64,000 nucleotides of DNA from Alitta virens. Its lineage: Eukaryota; Annelida; Polychaeta; Phyllodocida; Nereididae. The notes under the pieces were generated by a model that ran no database searches, had not been told where the DNA came from, and saw nothing but the letters and a program-made list of their open reading frames with translations. Position 1 is the stretch's first letter; each line of letters begins with the position of its first letter. Made by a program: the position numbers and the translations under genes. Shown here piece after piece: positions 14,000-28,900 of the stretch. The stretch lies in the NCBI GenBank assembly GCA_932294295.1, contig OW028579.1, positions 28,779,250 to 28,843,249 of the forward strand, written 5' to 3'.

Positions 14000-16900
14000 A
14001 CTGTCTATCGGTCTATCTGTCTCTTGTGTTTTTCTTCCTTTTTTTTCCGTTTTGTCATAGTCTGCACTCCCAACATCCCATCACAAAGTCATCTGCTAGA
14101 CCTCAAACATTCTGTCCCCTCTCTAGGGTACACCATCTGAGTTATCCTATAAATCCCCCTTACTTCGGGCCATCCAGTCATAAAACCCCCCGGAGCCCCC
14201 AGGTCTCCCTGATAAATCTAATTAGAGACTGATCAGCACGTGTTGTTTGTTGTCATGGTGACCGTCACGTGACCAAGTTGTATTACTTCCGTTCCCAGTA
14301 AAAGCAAGCTTGGCTACAGAGATCAGGAGGCTTACAGATCCAATCAGTTATGTGGATGACTGTGTGTGTTAGCTGCAAGCAGCCAGTCAAAAGCTATTTG
14401 CAGGGATGCAGTGCAACCCCACAACCCCACAACTGAGACCATCCTTAAGAAACATTAGTGAGCTCACAATTGAAGTGTCATTAATTCAGGAACTATTTGT
14501 GCCATGATATTTACTAGATTTTTGACTGAACAAACTTGTCTTAAAAATGGCCTTGATAATTTTTGTTTCCATACTGATGGAGATATGTGTAGCTATGACT
14601 GTTAAAGGACGGCTGCAGTATTTTTATTTTGTACATAACAAATATTGAATGCATATTCCCTATATAGTGTTATGAAAATAAATTATAGTGTTGATTTTGC
14701 AGCTGAGACCAGTTTAAATATGTTAAAGATAAGTCGAGATAATCCCAAGTCATTTAACCCTGCATGGTTAAAGAGGGACAAAAACAATGAAGATTTGCAG
14801 TATGTGCAGCAATAATTAATTAATCTAATATTAAGAAAAAAAAAATGGCTATAGTAACTTTTTGATTCATAGAATATGTCTAATTAATACAATTTTTAAA
14901 AAGAAAAAAAAACAATGTACATACAAAATACATTAGAGGCATATCAGTATAATTACGATTAAATCGGTCGACCAAGCAACCTCAACCTTGTACTATGTCC
15001 CTCAGGAGGTGGCAGCCTTCTATTGTCTTGGCTCTTTTGTCCTGTTTTGTAGTGGGCACAAATTGATTCTCTATTGGGAAGACCACACAGTTACAATAGA
15101 CCCGTCCAGTCACATCATGGAATCCGCTGAAGTTAAATTGCACTTGGCAGCCTGGTCCTGTTTAGTAGAATTAGCACCCCGGGTCAGAGTTGCTGTGTTT
15201 CTGCATTCATTGGACATTGTCAAAGAGGAAACTGATATCCCAAAGCAGGCCAGACCACTTTGGTTCATTTGTTAAAGGCCTTGGCTGAGAATTCAGGGCC
15301 ATGTGTCTGATTTAACCAACCCCATTCAAAATTCCAAAGCGATTGCTACCGGTGCTCAGTTGCATATTTAACTGCCTACTTTCAAATAACATAAATTCTC
15401 TAAATTGACTAGAGCAATGAGCTGTCCTTCTAATCATCATCATAGCTGCATAATTTGCTGGCTTGTTTCCGACAAAAATGTTTTACCAATGAATTATATA
15501 TAATTTTTTTAACTGACAACTTTCAGATTATCATATTAAGATAAGAATAATGCCAATTTTTAAAGTGAGGCCAAAAGGTTTCCTATTGTCATCCTTCAAA
15601 AAAAAAAAAAGTTCTTTTCCTGTGGTTATCTATTGTTCTGTTTTTTTTTTTTTTAATTTGCAGGTTTATCAGACAACTTCCTAACAAGATACATTTGTTT
15701 CTTTGACATTCAATCAACTTGGCTTTCTCCATAAAATGCTTAGGTAACTGTTTGTGACCCGCACGTGAATTGTCCATGGTTTAGTACTGATGCCATAAAA
15801 TGAGAGAAATTTTCTGATTGCATGGAAAGATTCCAGACCCTGCTTCAGTGTCTTGATCTGAAGCTGGGTGGCCAAGTGGTTGCCATTGTTGGCTTCTGTG
15901 GCAATGACTCTGGGTGCAAGGATTGGAACCAAATTCTGTGGTGTTTATAGATAGAGCTAAGTCTAAAACCCTATTAAATCCTTCACTGTTGTGCAGATCA
16001 ATTGCGACCCAATGGTTTCCTCTTGTAAAGCAGGAATGGTATGGAAGTAAACGAAGCAACAACCGTGCCCCAAAAGCATGGACATCAGACCTCTAAAAGC
16101 AACATAACACTTTGGTGTAGAACCAATTTCTTGCACTTACCTGACACTTATTTGGCTGGTGCGGACACGCAAATGCATTTTGATATCAATTTTATTATTT
16201 TTTACAGGCCGCACGTTCATTAATTCCCCCTTTATCAATCTTTTTTCTCACAACCCCAACAATACACTGGTGCCCTGCTTTCCTCATGGTCCTAGGGATG
16301 GAGCCGGCTACCAGGTTCAATGAACATCCGCAAAGAGACCATTTAAGACTTGCTAATAATGAGCTAGAATCCATTATTAAAACATTCAAATCTAAAATTT
16401 ATGATAAATGTCAGGATACTATATTAGCTGAAATAAATGATTCCACGTTACAGCCAAAACTTAGAACCTATAAACTCTTCAAGACTGATTATAGACTAGA
16501 ACCTTATCTCTTATTAAACCTAAGCAGAAAAATGTATAATAAAATCGCCAGATTAAGAGTAAGCTCACATAATTTGTGTATTGAAACAGGTAGACATGAA
16601 AATCCTATATTGCCAGCAGCTGAGAGGCTATGCCTAAAATGCAGTATGCATGAAATTGAAGATGAAAAACATTGTCTCATAGTATGTCCGCATAATAAAC
16701 TTAGTCGTGAGGAACTCCTTAAAGTAGCTAATGATTACATAGATAATTTTGAGCAACTAAACAGTGAAGATAGATTTAAGACCATCATGAAATCAAAAGA
16801 GCCTGAGTTGCTGAAATCCCTTGGAAAATTTCTGGTAAATGTTGATGCCTAATAAACGTTTGAGTCATCATCCATCGTCTGACATTAAACATGTTGACCA

Positions 16901-19900
16901 TTCTGAGTCTCTGCATTATGAACATTTGTATACCATATCTTTGATCTTGTATATTTTTACATACATGTATATACGTTCCTTTTAATTACCTATGTGTTAG
17001 ATCATTTGCTATGGATAATGCTGTATGATTTATATATATATAGATATAACAAGATTGAACTTCACATTGAAAACTGTACATTATTATGTTGCTATTGTAT
17101 TGTAACAAATCTTTATCGTAGCTGGAACCTAGCTTTATTTACTACTTTTCTATTATTCTTTAATTGTTATTGTATGTCATTTACTTTGTATTTTCTGTTT
17201 ACATTATGACACATATGTCATGAATGACATGAAGCTGTCGAATAAAAGATATATACATATATATCAATCTTTTTTCTCACGACCCCAACAATACACTGGT
17301 GCCCTGCTTTCCACATGGTCCTAGGGATGGAGCCGGCTACCAGGTTGGGGTTCCCTCGCTGCCTCGTTTTCATAGCGGGGAACGCAATCATAGATTTCAG
17401 TGGCTAGTAAAACACGAGTTGTCGTACTCGAAAGTTATTTTAAGTATCTCAATATTAGAACAACTTGTCAGATGAAAGTAAGTCACTTTGTCATCCCTAC
17501 GGCAACTAGATAAGCAGATTTAAGTTGTCATTCCAGTTATTTTGGTATTTTCAATATGTTCAGTTACATCAATGCATATGTCATTAAATACCCATTGTCA
17601 TAAAGACTTTTAGACTTGGACATGAAGTTTGATTTTACTTTTATGCCATCTTTTAATTGGAAACCTTTAAACTCCAGAAATATAGTTCTCTTTTGAAAGT
17701 AGATCTTCAAAGGATAAAGATTTACTTTGTATCAAGACAGATGATTTAATTAGTTGTTGAACAGAGGAATCAGTGCATTGTACAGAAGAACCCACATTTA
17801 CGACCACCTCACTACTAGTAAGGCACAGTATAATATGGATTGATGGATATATGTGGTGGATAACTAGTAGATTTACCATTCTATCGTTTTACGAACATTT
17901 GACAGTTATCAAACTGCTGTATTTTCAATTTTAAAAATTAGGAGTAAATGATGATTTTTGGCCCAGGAGCAGGTTCTATGTGCTGTTGTTTTGCAATTGT
18001 TTGCCATTGTTCAAAATCAGAGCGAGTCAAAAATCAGTGGTGAATAATAGCAAAAAACTGAATAGCACAAAGGAATGAAGTTTAGTGCAGTGTGGATGGC
18101 AAATCAAAGGCAAAAAGGAAAGCAAAAAAGGATAGTCCAAAAAAAGATGATAGAGGGATGACAAAAAGGATAGTTGCTGCTGCTGCTGCTGGTGCAAAAG
18201 CATGCAATGGGAAAAAGAAAAGATGGCAAAATAAAAGAAAAAAGAAAATGGGGAGGAGGGCCACTGGCCTTTAAAGGAACACAACAAATAAAAGGCAAGG
18301 CATAGAAAAGACATGCAACTGCTAGCATTCAATCAATGCATGGATTATCAGACATGTGGGGCTGACAGCCAGAGTTCTGAGCCCATGAGCCAAGAATTTG
18401 GAGCACCAAAGGGCTGCAGTATTACAGCTGTCCTCTCGATGTCGATATTTTGTCACTATTAAGCTGGCATTTGCAATGTGTATTTAATGTTTTTGGTCTC
18501 TTTGTTGGACTTACAGTTTTATATCGCCTAAAAATATTCTCAATTCACAGTAACTTATTTAACTTAAAGTCAGCATTTAAAAAGGATATTAATAAATATT
18601 TGAATGAATATTTATTTAAATAGTTACAGTGTGCCCCACTATATAAATTTTGTCTAAAATTTTGCCACAGTGTTAAGTTTACCAAGGATGGTGCCACTTC
18701 TTACTAACATGCCATTAAAATTAAGTTACTAACTAACCAACTTTGCCACATGGTCATGAATTTCAAGTTTTGTATAAATTTATTTACTTTAGGGTAAAAA
18801 ATGCCATGCCACCATAAAGGCATTATCATTTAAAATAATGAGTAATTCATTTAAATTTTGTATGAGTTTAGCCACCCCGGGGTTGTCAATATATAGTTTA
18901 TTTTACTTTACCTGATCTTGCTGAAATTCTTCCATACTTTGAGTTACCTGAACTCAACGACCCTCGTGCCAACTTATTTTTCTAATCACAGTACAATGAC
19001 GTATTTTGTAACTGAAACAGATCCGATAGCTATCCAGATTATCCTTGTACTTTCCTGTTATATGCCGGAAAGTTCTTTCAAACCTTCCATTAAAATCAAT
19101 TACTTCATCAACTACAGTAATGAGGTTCACCAAAGGTTATCCTGTTTTTCTGAAGCTTCACTAATGCTGTATTTTTGTTCTGTTTTCTTGGAAATTGTAT
19201 GTCAAGGATTAGTGGAAAGAAATGTAATCCACTGTTTGAAGAGTATTATCCTGGTTTACAAAGTCAGTGCCAGATTTATTTTTGTGGAATTAAAGTAGAT
19301 CACAGGGATTATTATGGTATAAAAGGACAACATAGGATTTAAGTAAACCCTGAAGGGCTAAAAATTGTCATGTACAGTACAGCTCGCCGTAAAGATCATA
19401 AATATTTCCCATTTTCAATTACAGGAATTACGTACACGATGGGCAAAAATAATGTGATAGTCTGAAGGGGAGCATTGGAAATGACAACAAACCACCTCAC
19501 TATTGAAGCCACCTCATTCATACGACCATCATCTTATCTGATTTTATGTTACTTATAGTCCGACCATCATATCTCGTCTGATATTTCCGCTCGGCCACCT
19601 CAATGCCAGAACAATTCCACCTATTTCGTCTGTATCATCAGACTATATGGTGATATTCCACAGTGCAAATAGTAAAGGTGACAGAGGACCACCTTGCAAC
19701 CAACCACAAGGCTTTCTATCAATATAGTAAATGGTTGATGTGCACCACATATGCCTGCAGGACCTCTCAACAAACCATTAGCCTTGGTTACAGAGCAGTG
19801 CAACATGATAGCATTAGCCTATCAGACAGGGTCAGAGGTCTTGTACTCATACATCATTTAATTTGCCTCTAAATCAATGTCTCTCCTCCTCTGACAAGAC

Positions 19901-22900
19901 TGACATGCAAACCTTGTTCCGGTCCATGTTTTATGTTACTCTCATTTTCCTGTTGCACTGTAAACCAGTCGTCAAAGTGACTGAAGCCCTCTGAAGGCAC
20001 AACATAGTTGTATATAGTATTCTTAAAGAGTCGGTATGATTGTTATTAAAATTAGTGTTGTTTATGACTACATTTCCAAATAACCTGAAGGATTTTCTTT
20101 ACAAACCAAAAATTTAAAATATTTCACCTTAACAAAGAAACAACATGATATTGATCAGTCGTGGCACTGAAGAATACTACTTACTACTTGACAAATTCTC
20201 AGCGAGGGGGTATGTATGTACAATCTAACGTCTTACAGTACACTTATTTGATCTTTAGCTTCCAGGATCTTCACAAGGCAATTTTGAAGTGTCGGTAAGC
20301 CGAAATTCATAAATAAAATTTTAGGTAATAACACTGACATTTCATTTTCTAAATAACTACTTTCAGCCAACACATTTCATAACTGGAGATTCCAGAAGCT
20401 AAAAATTAAATAAGTGTCATCCAATTACAGTTGGCGACATCACCTACGTGACGACATTACTTACATGATGCACCCGAAAGATGAGCAATTATCATTACTA
20501 ACGATTGCATGTTGCACCAATGTTGGCGAGAGCAACTTTTCTAGCTGTTTAGTTAATTTCATACTTAAATAACTCGTTCTTACAATGCTTTTGTGGCAAT
20601 CATGTCAGTGATGTCGTCACAGAGCTGTTGTTGCCAACAGTAAAACATCAAACCGCTAAATGAGTCAACTTACCTGCAAGCACGGTTTCTCGGGGTCACT
20701 CTTAGCACCTATTTTTTCCAGGAACAGCAGTATAAGGATGAAACCAGTGAAGGCAAAAACGATATAGGAGCCCATCAGCTTAAGCACATCTTCGGAGGCA
20801 GAAGACACTGTAAAAAAATAACGCACAATCATCAGATTTTTACCGTTTAGTATTGACAGGAGCTCTCGAATATAAGTTTGTTGTACCTGTGTTGGTTTCA
20901 TTATTGCGGAAGACATATGCGTTAGGTAGTTTTTGGAGTTTGTGTCCTTAATATTACACTTCTACAGAGTTAGTTTTCAGGTGGTTTCTTTAAATTTTTT
21001 TATTAGGCATTACATAGGCTTATGCCAGTTTCAGCGAAGAAATTGCCATGGTCACAATTCATCTGCAAAACACACAATAGCATTATTTCTTATATAGGAT
21101 TTATTGTTTTGGATTTCAGAGGTTAGATTTGGATTAGTTTGGCAGCTGGTAGAACGAGATATCAATAACGGTTTAGCTAAGCATAGAATATAAAACTGTC
21201 GAGTCAATTTAGAGTTGTATTGCATATTTATTCGGTCATTTTGGCATCTACGCTCTCTATTCAAACGATGACAGTAACTATTTTTCAATACACTGAAAGT
21301 TCTTAATTTTGAGGCACTGTCAAGCTGGGCTTCCAAAATATAGATTCAAAAGAGCACTATTGCAACCAAACCTCTTCTTGTGGCTTTGGATGGATTTGCC
21401 AGAGCAGATCTATAAGGACAGCTGGGTAGGTATGAATTATCGCCTAAAAATAGTTACAGAGAGGGCAAGCATGTTGGGGTTTATGAATTAATAATGCCTT
21501 CTCTTTACTGAGTGGGAGGAGGCCAGGTTGCTCTCTTTTAAGTACACCCTGGTCACGTGACAATTGATGACATTGTCATGACGTCATTAATGGAGTTAAA
21601 GGTCCCGTCATCGAATTTTTGTGACTTCAAAGGGACCTTTTTGGTGTGACTTAATGAGGTCCATTTTCTTTTTCTCTTTCCTTTTGTTTTTTTCCTCTCA
21701 CTGAAATACCATTTACCCTTAAGGCCTGTTATAATTAAGGGCAAAGATATTTTGGTCTTTCCAATTTTTTTCTAGTTTTTTTTTCTTTCCAGTCAGTAAC
21801 ATTAGAGAAAAATTTGTCTATTTTCTTGATCAAGTCAGCTTTAGTTACTTTTACAGCACCTATTCACAGCAGAATGACTGCCTTTAGTGTTACAACGAGC
21901 GCACTTTTTAAACTAGTCTGGCTATAACATGGTCTTTTATATGTAATAAACAGACCCACATATATCAAAAACCCCCTTCTCTTAAATGTTAAGTACTAAA
22001 TGCACTCCCAAAATATGCGTTATAAGTGGGACTCTATTTTTAGGGTCTGGAATAAGATTAATTTATAGAATCAGTGTAGCAGCTGTGCCACATGTTATTA
22101 CTTTCCTTTAAATCTCCAATAAAATTAAATATCAAAATTAATCTTCATTTTGTTTGGCTGCATTTTTAACAATCTGGAGATCTGTAGGTACTTTTACCTA
22201 TCAGTCTGTCTGTAGCTGTCTGCCATCTTGTTTTATAGCCTGTTATATAGACTATAGACTTATTGAACCAACCCAATTCAATGCACATTTTATGAAAGTC
22301 TAGCTACCAAGCAATCAATGGTACCTCGCCATTAAGACCCCCTCAGTGCAAAGTTCACATTTTGATGAAGTAGTCTGAAAATGTTAGGTAGATTATATCA
22401 TAAAATAGCAATGCCTCAGTTAGGCCCCAAAATCGGTGGTCTTAGTGGTGAGGTGGTCTTATAGTCAAGTATTCTTAGGATGAGGCTCCACTTTATTACA
22501 ACGTACATACTTCACTTGTTCTAGCGGACACAGTTATCTGACACAATGGATAACAGCCTACGTAATTGTTTCTATTCTTACAAACCAAACAAATAAATCC
22601 ACAAAGACACAAAGGAAATCCCCCAGCAATCCAGTCCAGCCTCCAGTAAATCTTGAGAGTATTACCTCCATGTAAATGTTACTCTGGATATTAATCCGGA
22701 TATTATCCCAGATTTTTTCCGGCAGGACACGATGATCCAACATGACAACTGGATGGACTTTCTGGAAGTAGGCCATAATGTTGTTACGACAAGATGCTGA
22801 GACGTGGAAAATTCAGAAGAGAAATTGCATCCAGTTCAGTGGGTTAGGATTATTTTTGGTGGTGTGATTTATTACTACAGATAATCACTTGCGTGATCAT

Positions 22901-25900
22901 TTGTGTTCCGATATTTGTTTGGCCAGATTTTTTGGCTGTGATTCTGGGTACATGGTTTCAAAACCCGCTCCCTGCACTGTTTATGAGTCGCGACTCAATT
23001 GCTGGCTTAGCACATACGAGGTGAAATAAAGATGTTGCTTGAATTTTTCTCTTCCTTAATTGGCAACATTTTTAGAACAGGCTTCTTCCCCTTGTATTCT
23101 GTGTCTATGCTGAGGCAAGTAAAAGATCCCACTCATGGGGTAAATATGTGACATGGGTGGACTCTTTTTCTCTCTCTCTCTCACCTCATCAATCAACCCT
23201 CGCTAGCGGCAATAACTTGCCTTAGAGGGCTGCACTTTCCATATCTATCTATCTATCTATCATTGTATTTTGATCTTCTGAAAAGACTGTTCAACCTTTC
23301 TAGCAAACATTTTCATCTCTTCATAGGCAAGTACTCGTCACTCACAAAGATTCTTTGATGAAAAAGGGTGGCAGTTCACACCATGTAAAGTTTACTGCAC
23401 GCCACCGTCAACTCTTCCATTAGCACAGGTGGAGACTTTTACTTGCCCAAGCACAGGCATGGAGTACAAGATACTCCCAATTTAATGTCTAATATCAACA
23501 CCATCTAGGTGTGGAATTCAACGTCTGACCATCAGTGTCAAACCAACATCAATGACTGGGAATGATTTTGAGATATATGTACAGTAGTAGTTATAACTAT
23601 AGTTATATTATCTCATTAATGTCTCAATAGTGGATTTTCACGGAAGGTTTGCTATATTTCCACCAGGAGGCTAGGACAGAATACTGCAATTCTATTGGCT
23701 GAAAAAGTTCCCGCCCTTGATTGTAATTGGCTGAAGCAAAGTGCATCCTAGCAGCAGTATTTTTAGTGCATTTTAATGTTTATTTGACATCCTATCATTC
23801 AATTGATTTCCACTTTTTCCCTGGGAAAATAATATTTATGGAATCAGTTAGTTATGATCTACTATGTCTTAAAAGCAAAGCGAATAATAAGAAGAGATGA
23901 AAGACTTATGTCCTTCTGAATTCAGGGCTGCTTAGTGAAAAGACTTAAATGCTAACTGATCGTATAAGATAGCTGCTTCATGTACAGTACGAAGACATGA
24001 ACTACCATATTTCTTAGTCTTTTCCGTCTGAGAATCTCCACAGTTAAAAGCCACCACAATAAGAGTCCTATAACAAGTACTGGAAGCAACATCACCTTGA
24101 CTTCATTGCGCCTAATTCTGTCCTCAGGCAAGTCTTGCAACTTGGTGGTGTTCGGTCTCCCTCAATTTGAATGTGTCAGCAAATGACCTCGGTACAGTGC
24201 TGAGCATAACTCTGAAGATCAGATAGGTCGCAACTTGAACATTGTCTACCAATTTTGCTGTCTTGTAATGTCTTTTATTTTGCAGCAAAGTAGCCTAATG
24301 GTTATTCTGCCTGGCTTTTAATACAATGACTCCCAGTGTGTGAGTTCAAACCGCATTATGTGCAATGTTCGGGATACACACATACTGTATAAGATATATA
24401 AAACATACCAAAAGGGTTTCGTGGCCAAGTGGTTAGTATGATAGGCTACTATGGATGTGACTCATGCTGTGCAAATAAAGCTTAGTTTAGTTTTCGTGTG
24501 ACGTTGTACCTGCAAATACTAATACAATACATTGTGTCACCAATACACAATACTAAATGTTGTCATCTGTTTCAATGATTGGGTTGTAGTGACATCATGT
24601 ATTGTATTGGTATTTCCGGGTACTACATCACATGAGAACTGACCAGCCATATTGAAATCCAACGCCTTGTATTGTTTGTGAGCCTCAGCTCAGTCCCCGT
24701 CCCTGTCCTATGGGAAACATTTGTCGTCATTGTCATGTCATCATCTTCTTGTACAAATAAGTAGTGATGCAGTGGTTTTCTGTGGTAACAGCAGATACCG
24801 CGTGAGCTATACCCTACAATATACACAGATACGACCTACATGTGCCATCTTATAATTGTCAATTGACAATGAAACGATTTCTAGCAGGCCCAGATGGCCA
24901 TTGCCCATGGCCAATAACTGTGATAAATGAACCATTAATCAGACTTTACATAGGATAATTGCCATGAAGCACGTATAGTCAGCCAATTGAGAATGGTAAC
25001 CTTGGGCACGACCACTAATTCAGACCTTTCGGAATATCACAACCAAGGACAAGACGTGTTGTGAACTTCACAGTTCAAGAGTTATTATTTCGATCGGTGG
25101 GCCGACAGTGGGTCAAGATCGAGATGACGCTACCAACATCGGACCAACTTTGAGTAACCCTTACCATAGTGTAGAACACTCTGTGGTTCTGTGAATCTTG
25201 ATCCATGTTTGCCAACCTGCAAACTGACAACATCCTCTTCCGCATATATTTGTTATATCAGTTGGGCTACAGCAGTTAGGGCTGTCTTGCATTTGCATGT
25301 CTAGTGGCATTACAAACCTATCATTTACAATCAGTTGTGAATTGCCTAGGGGGTAGAGGACCCTTGTTACTCTACCCCTGTATTTCCTTAGAGGGGCAAT
25401 CTAGAGATGTGATGTGACAGGGCTCATCCTCTGAAATTACCCCACCCTCCAGGGCTGCTATTTTTAGCTGCCATAACACCACTCTCAATCCACCCTCATG
25501 GCCTGACAATGCAATGGACATGCTGCCTGACGCTCTACTTTCGATTGCAATTGTAATGAAGCAAAAGTCATCAGTATCTGTGAAGATCTGCTCTGCAGTT
25601 CAATGAATAAAGTAGGTGGAATTGGGATGGCAGTTGATCCTCACTCATTGGAAATCAAACAAGAAAAGTAGGATTCAATATGCACGTCCATACCAGTCAT
25701 GAAGCAGCGCCAAGTTAATAGAAATGATAGCATTAGGTCTAACTTCCAAACTAAAACACTTCTCTGTAATAATTAAAGTTAAATTAAAAATTACTTTCTG
25801 ACAACTCTGGTGTAACCTGACATTAGTGTCTGCTAATTTGGCAATAATGACTTGTATAATTACCGTATTTAAAATCTTAAATCGCAGACCACGGATAGGA

Positions 25901-28900
25901 AATGGCAGGTAGGCAGATAGATAGATAGATATAGAGAAAGATAAATAGAACGGTAGATAGATCGATGAATATAACGATAGATAAATGGATAAATAGAATG
26001 ATAGATAGGTCGATAGATCAATATCTTGTAGATAGATTGATGATTGATACATAGTACATAGATCGACAATCGATTGATATATAATTATATCTGTACGGTT
26101 AATTTCAGGCAAAAATATTCTGCATAAGTGCATCTTCTATATTACCCTCACACAGCAAACATGTCACCACTACCAATACATGGTATTTCTCAATGATATA
26201 ATTTCACTTATGCTATCAGCAAATCAGTCTCAACATCTTATTGAGTTATTTGGGTTTTGCTGCAGAAACAAGGACAGGATATCCGGGCGGATGTGGTAAA
26301 TCTTAGCCTGAACCGGAAGTTGGTGATGGGATAGATTCTCTGACCATACTTCACAGATGTCAGTGACCAGGGCCAGCACTGTGGCTATTACTGGTGTTAA
26401 GGGCTTGCCACCAAAGTATTCCTGACCACAGACCTGGAGCTCTCTTCTATTTATGGAAAACCCATCCTGGTTTAGTGGCATTTCCCACCATGAAAGGATT
26501 ATAGGGTTAAATGTTGGATAGCACTGGATAGGTAAGGATGGAATAGGAATGGGGCAGGAAATATGGGTGAGTTAGTGACAAGAACTGGATATTAAAACAA
26601 TTTATAAAGACAATTAAGATAGTATGGAATCGAAAGCAATGGGATATGCATTGTAGTTGAACAGAACAATCTGTGTATCGAATAGAGTCTTTTTACTGAA
26701 CAGCCCTGAATTCATCAATACACAAGTCCTTCGTCTCCTCTTATTACTAATTTTGCTTTTCAGACATAGAAGATAATAACTAACTGATTCAATAAATATA
26801 ACTTTTTCAGAAAAATAACAAAAATCAACTTAATGATAAAGTGTCAAATATACATTAAAATGCACTCAAAATACTGCTGCTTGGATGCACTTTGCTTCAG
26901 CCAATCACAGTCAAGGGCGGAAACTGCGGAAAGGGCAGTACATTTCAATCTTATTTAGGTAGGTTTAATCTGGAAATGAGCTAATTGGACTAAAATAATT
27001 GTGCAACATTTTCAAGCTAAATCAACATCACCCCATAATATTAAAAGGGCAATTTTATGCTTAGTATGCAGTATCAATCTTTATTTCTTCTTTTTTCTTT
27101 TACGTTTTTTGTTATAAAGTTCAAATGAACATCAGGGAGAGTTCTCAGACACTCAGGTCCCCCAACACCCACCTGGCCTGAGAAAGATAATATCACACTG
27201 ACATTATTTGACAACTTTGTAGAAGGATAGTATTGCGCATCAGAATCACTCTTTTGGTATGGGATTCATAAAAATAAATAAAAAAATCACTAGGGAGTGG
27301 GGACCAGGGATATTGCTTATTTCCTTTCTTTTTATTTATGTATTTATAGAGAGCACCATTTAAACCAGCGCACCACCCTATAACACTATATTCAGTTAGT
27401 ACATAAATAGATAATAGATCTAATCCATTTGCAGATAGAAGTATAAAGCCCTTCGAATTAATGATGTCTTAACATAACAATAGGGGGTATACCGTGTCCT
27501 TGAAGCACCCCATGATATTTCCTCAGAGCTCTCTTTGATGTGCCTAATAATTTCAGCATTACATTTAACATGGGCCTGCACCCAAAAAATTAGGGCGTGT
27601 ATCGAAATTTCCTGTATTTTTCATCTTTTGCCCTTTCTTTTATCCCTCGTCCTCATATGCCTTTTTATCGAGGTTAAATTACCACAATTTAGACAAAGAG
27701 TGAAAAGATAATATCAGCCATTTTCATTAGGCAAGAGATTTTGACCATGTGTGAATTACTGTGAGATATTTAAATTAATGGATATGCATGATATTCTTGT
27801 CCGTGGAAGCTCCCTTAATGACCACCCCACTATTACGATCATCTAACATCTCTAAATTTAAGCGTTTAAACATGGTACAATCAGACCCTTGTATAATTTT
27901 GAAAGTTCCAAATAGTTCGCTATAAGCGGATCTGACTGTAACACAATACCTCTCCATTAAAACGACCTTGATTCAATTTATAAATTTAATTTGGGCGGAC
28001 ATTATGATGATATGGTCCTAATAACAAGATGATCTTAAGCCAGGTACCAATACCAGTGAATCTTGCACTGTCGTTTTTTTTTCCTTTAACTTAAGAAAAT
28101 CTTTTTTTTTCAAAACATTTTTACAATATGTTCATAATGGCGTTCTGTCCTGTCGAGAGATGGAGCTACGACCACACCGGTCTTGCTATTGTTTAATGAC
28201 GTCATCCAACTATAACGTCATCAAATGCACTGATTGACCTTTTGTTGATGACGTCATTAAACAATAGCAAGACCTGTGTGGTCGTAGCTCCATCTCTCGA
28301 CAGGACAGAACGCCATTAAATTGTATGAACTTTATGTTGTAAGCTGTTTGGTATGACCGGGTGAGACGTAAGACCTCATTACAATCTCTACCAACATGAC
28401 TTGTTGTATAGCAATAACTACATTGCTACACTTGCAGCACATTCATTTATTACACATTCATATGACCGCAACTCTAAATTAAAATTGTCACACTGCCATG
28501 GAAATTATTCATATTAATTCATGAAAACGATTAGCATATTGCAAGCTTGAATCTATTAACATTTACATAGTATAAATAAAGAACATATATATCACAATTA
28601 AAATTGAAAAGGATCTTAATTTTAGGGAACATTAAAAGGTTGAATAGTCTCCTGAGGATAACTATCGATTTGTGATTATAAATAATTTATGTTGATTAAA
28701 GATTGATTTTAAACTAATTTACGGGTCAAAGCTTACTCAGATTGAGGTCCTGTATTTGACTCCTACATTGGGCTCTCTTTGAGCTAAATTGGTGGTCCCT
28801 TGTTCACGTTATTTTATGGATCTGCACCCAAAGGACTTAAAAGTGAGCATATGGCAGCTTGGTGGTCTAGTGGTAAGATGCTCGCCTGCTCCTCTGAAGG

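Larger units (their letters stand above)
6398..20673 (-). other. UNC-93-like intron 2 (14.3 kb)
   Basis: A large repeat-rich intron. It contains SINE copies 2-5, a 1.05 kb element with long terminal inverted repeats (7646-8698), a MITE at 9807-10022, a LINE with an 85-bp flanking repeat (16233-17346) and several tRNA-like heads. Stretches with nothing recognisable: 8700-9800, 10950-12160, 14020-15850 and 17350-20650, apart from low-complexity and transposon-end fragments. No additional host gene was found. Confidence 0.8.

Noticed and set aside
14988..15275. 95-residue plus-strand frame as a small gene
   Set aside because: No splice context, domain or signal peptide is evident. A frame of this length is expected by chance in a 14 kb intron.
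16195..16389. Minus-strand frame across the LINE left boundary
   Set aside because: It crosses the target duplication and the LINE coding strand; no similarity.
21052..21336. Minus-strand frame with SASKLRTFSVLK as a third LINE fragment
   Set aside because: SKLRT resembles the LINE motif PKLRTYKLFK, but the following residues do not match in any frame. Too short to claim without a database search.
25675..26133. 152-residue Tyr/Ser/Ile-rich reading frame
   Set aside because: Produced by the GATA tetranucleotide tract.
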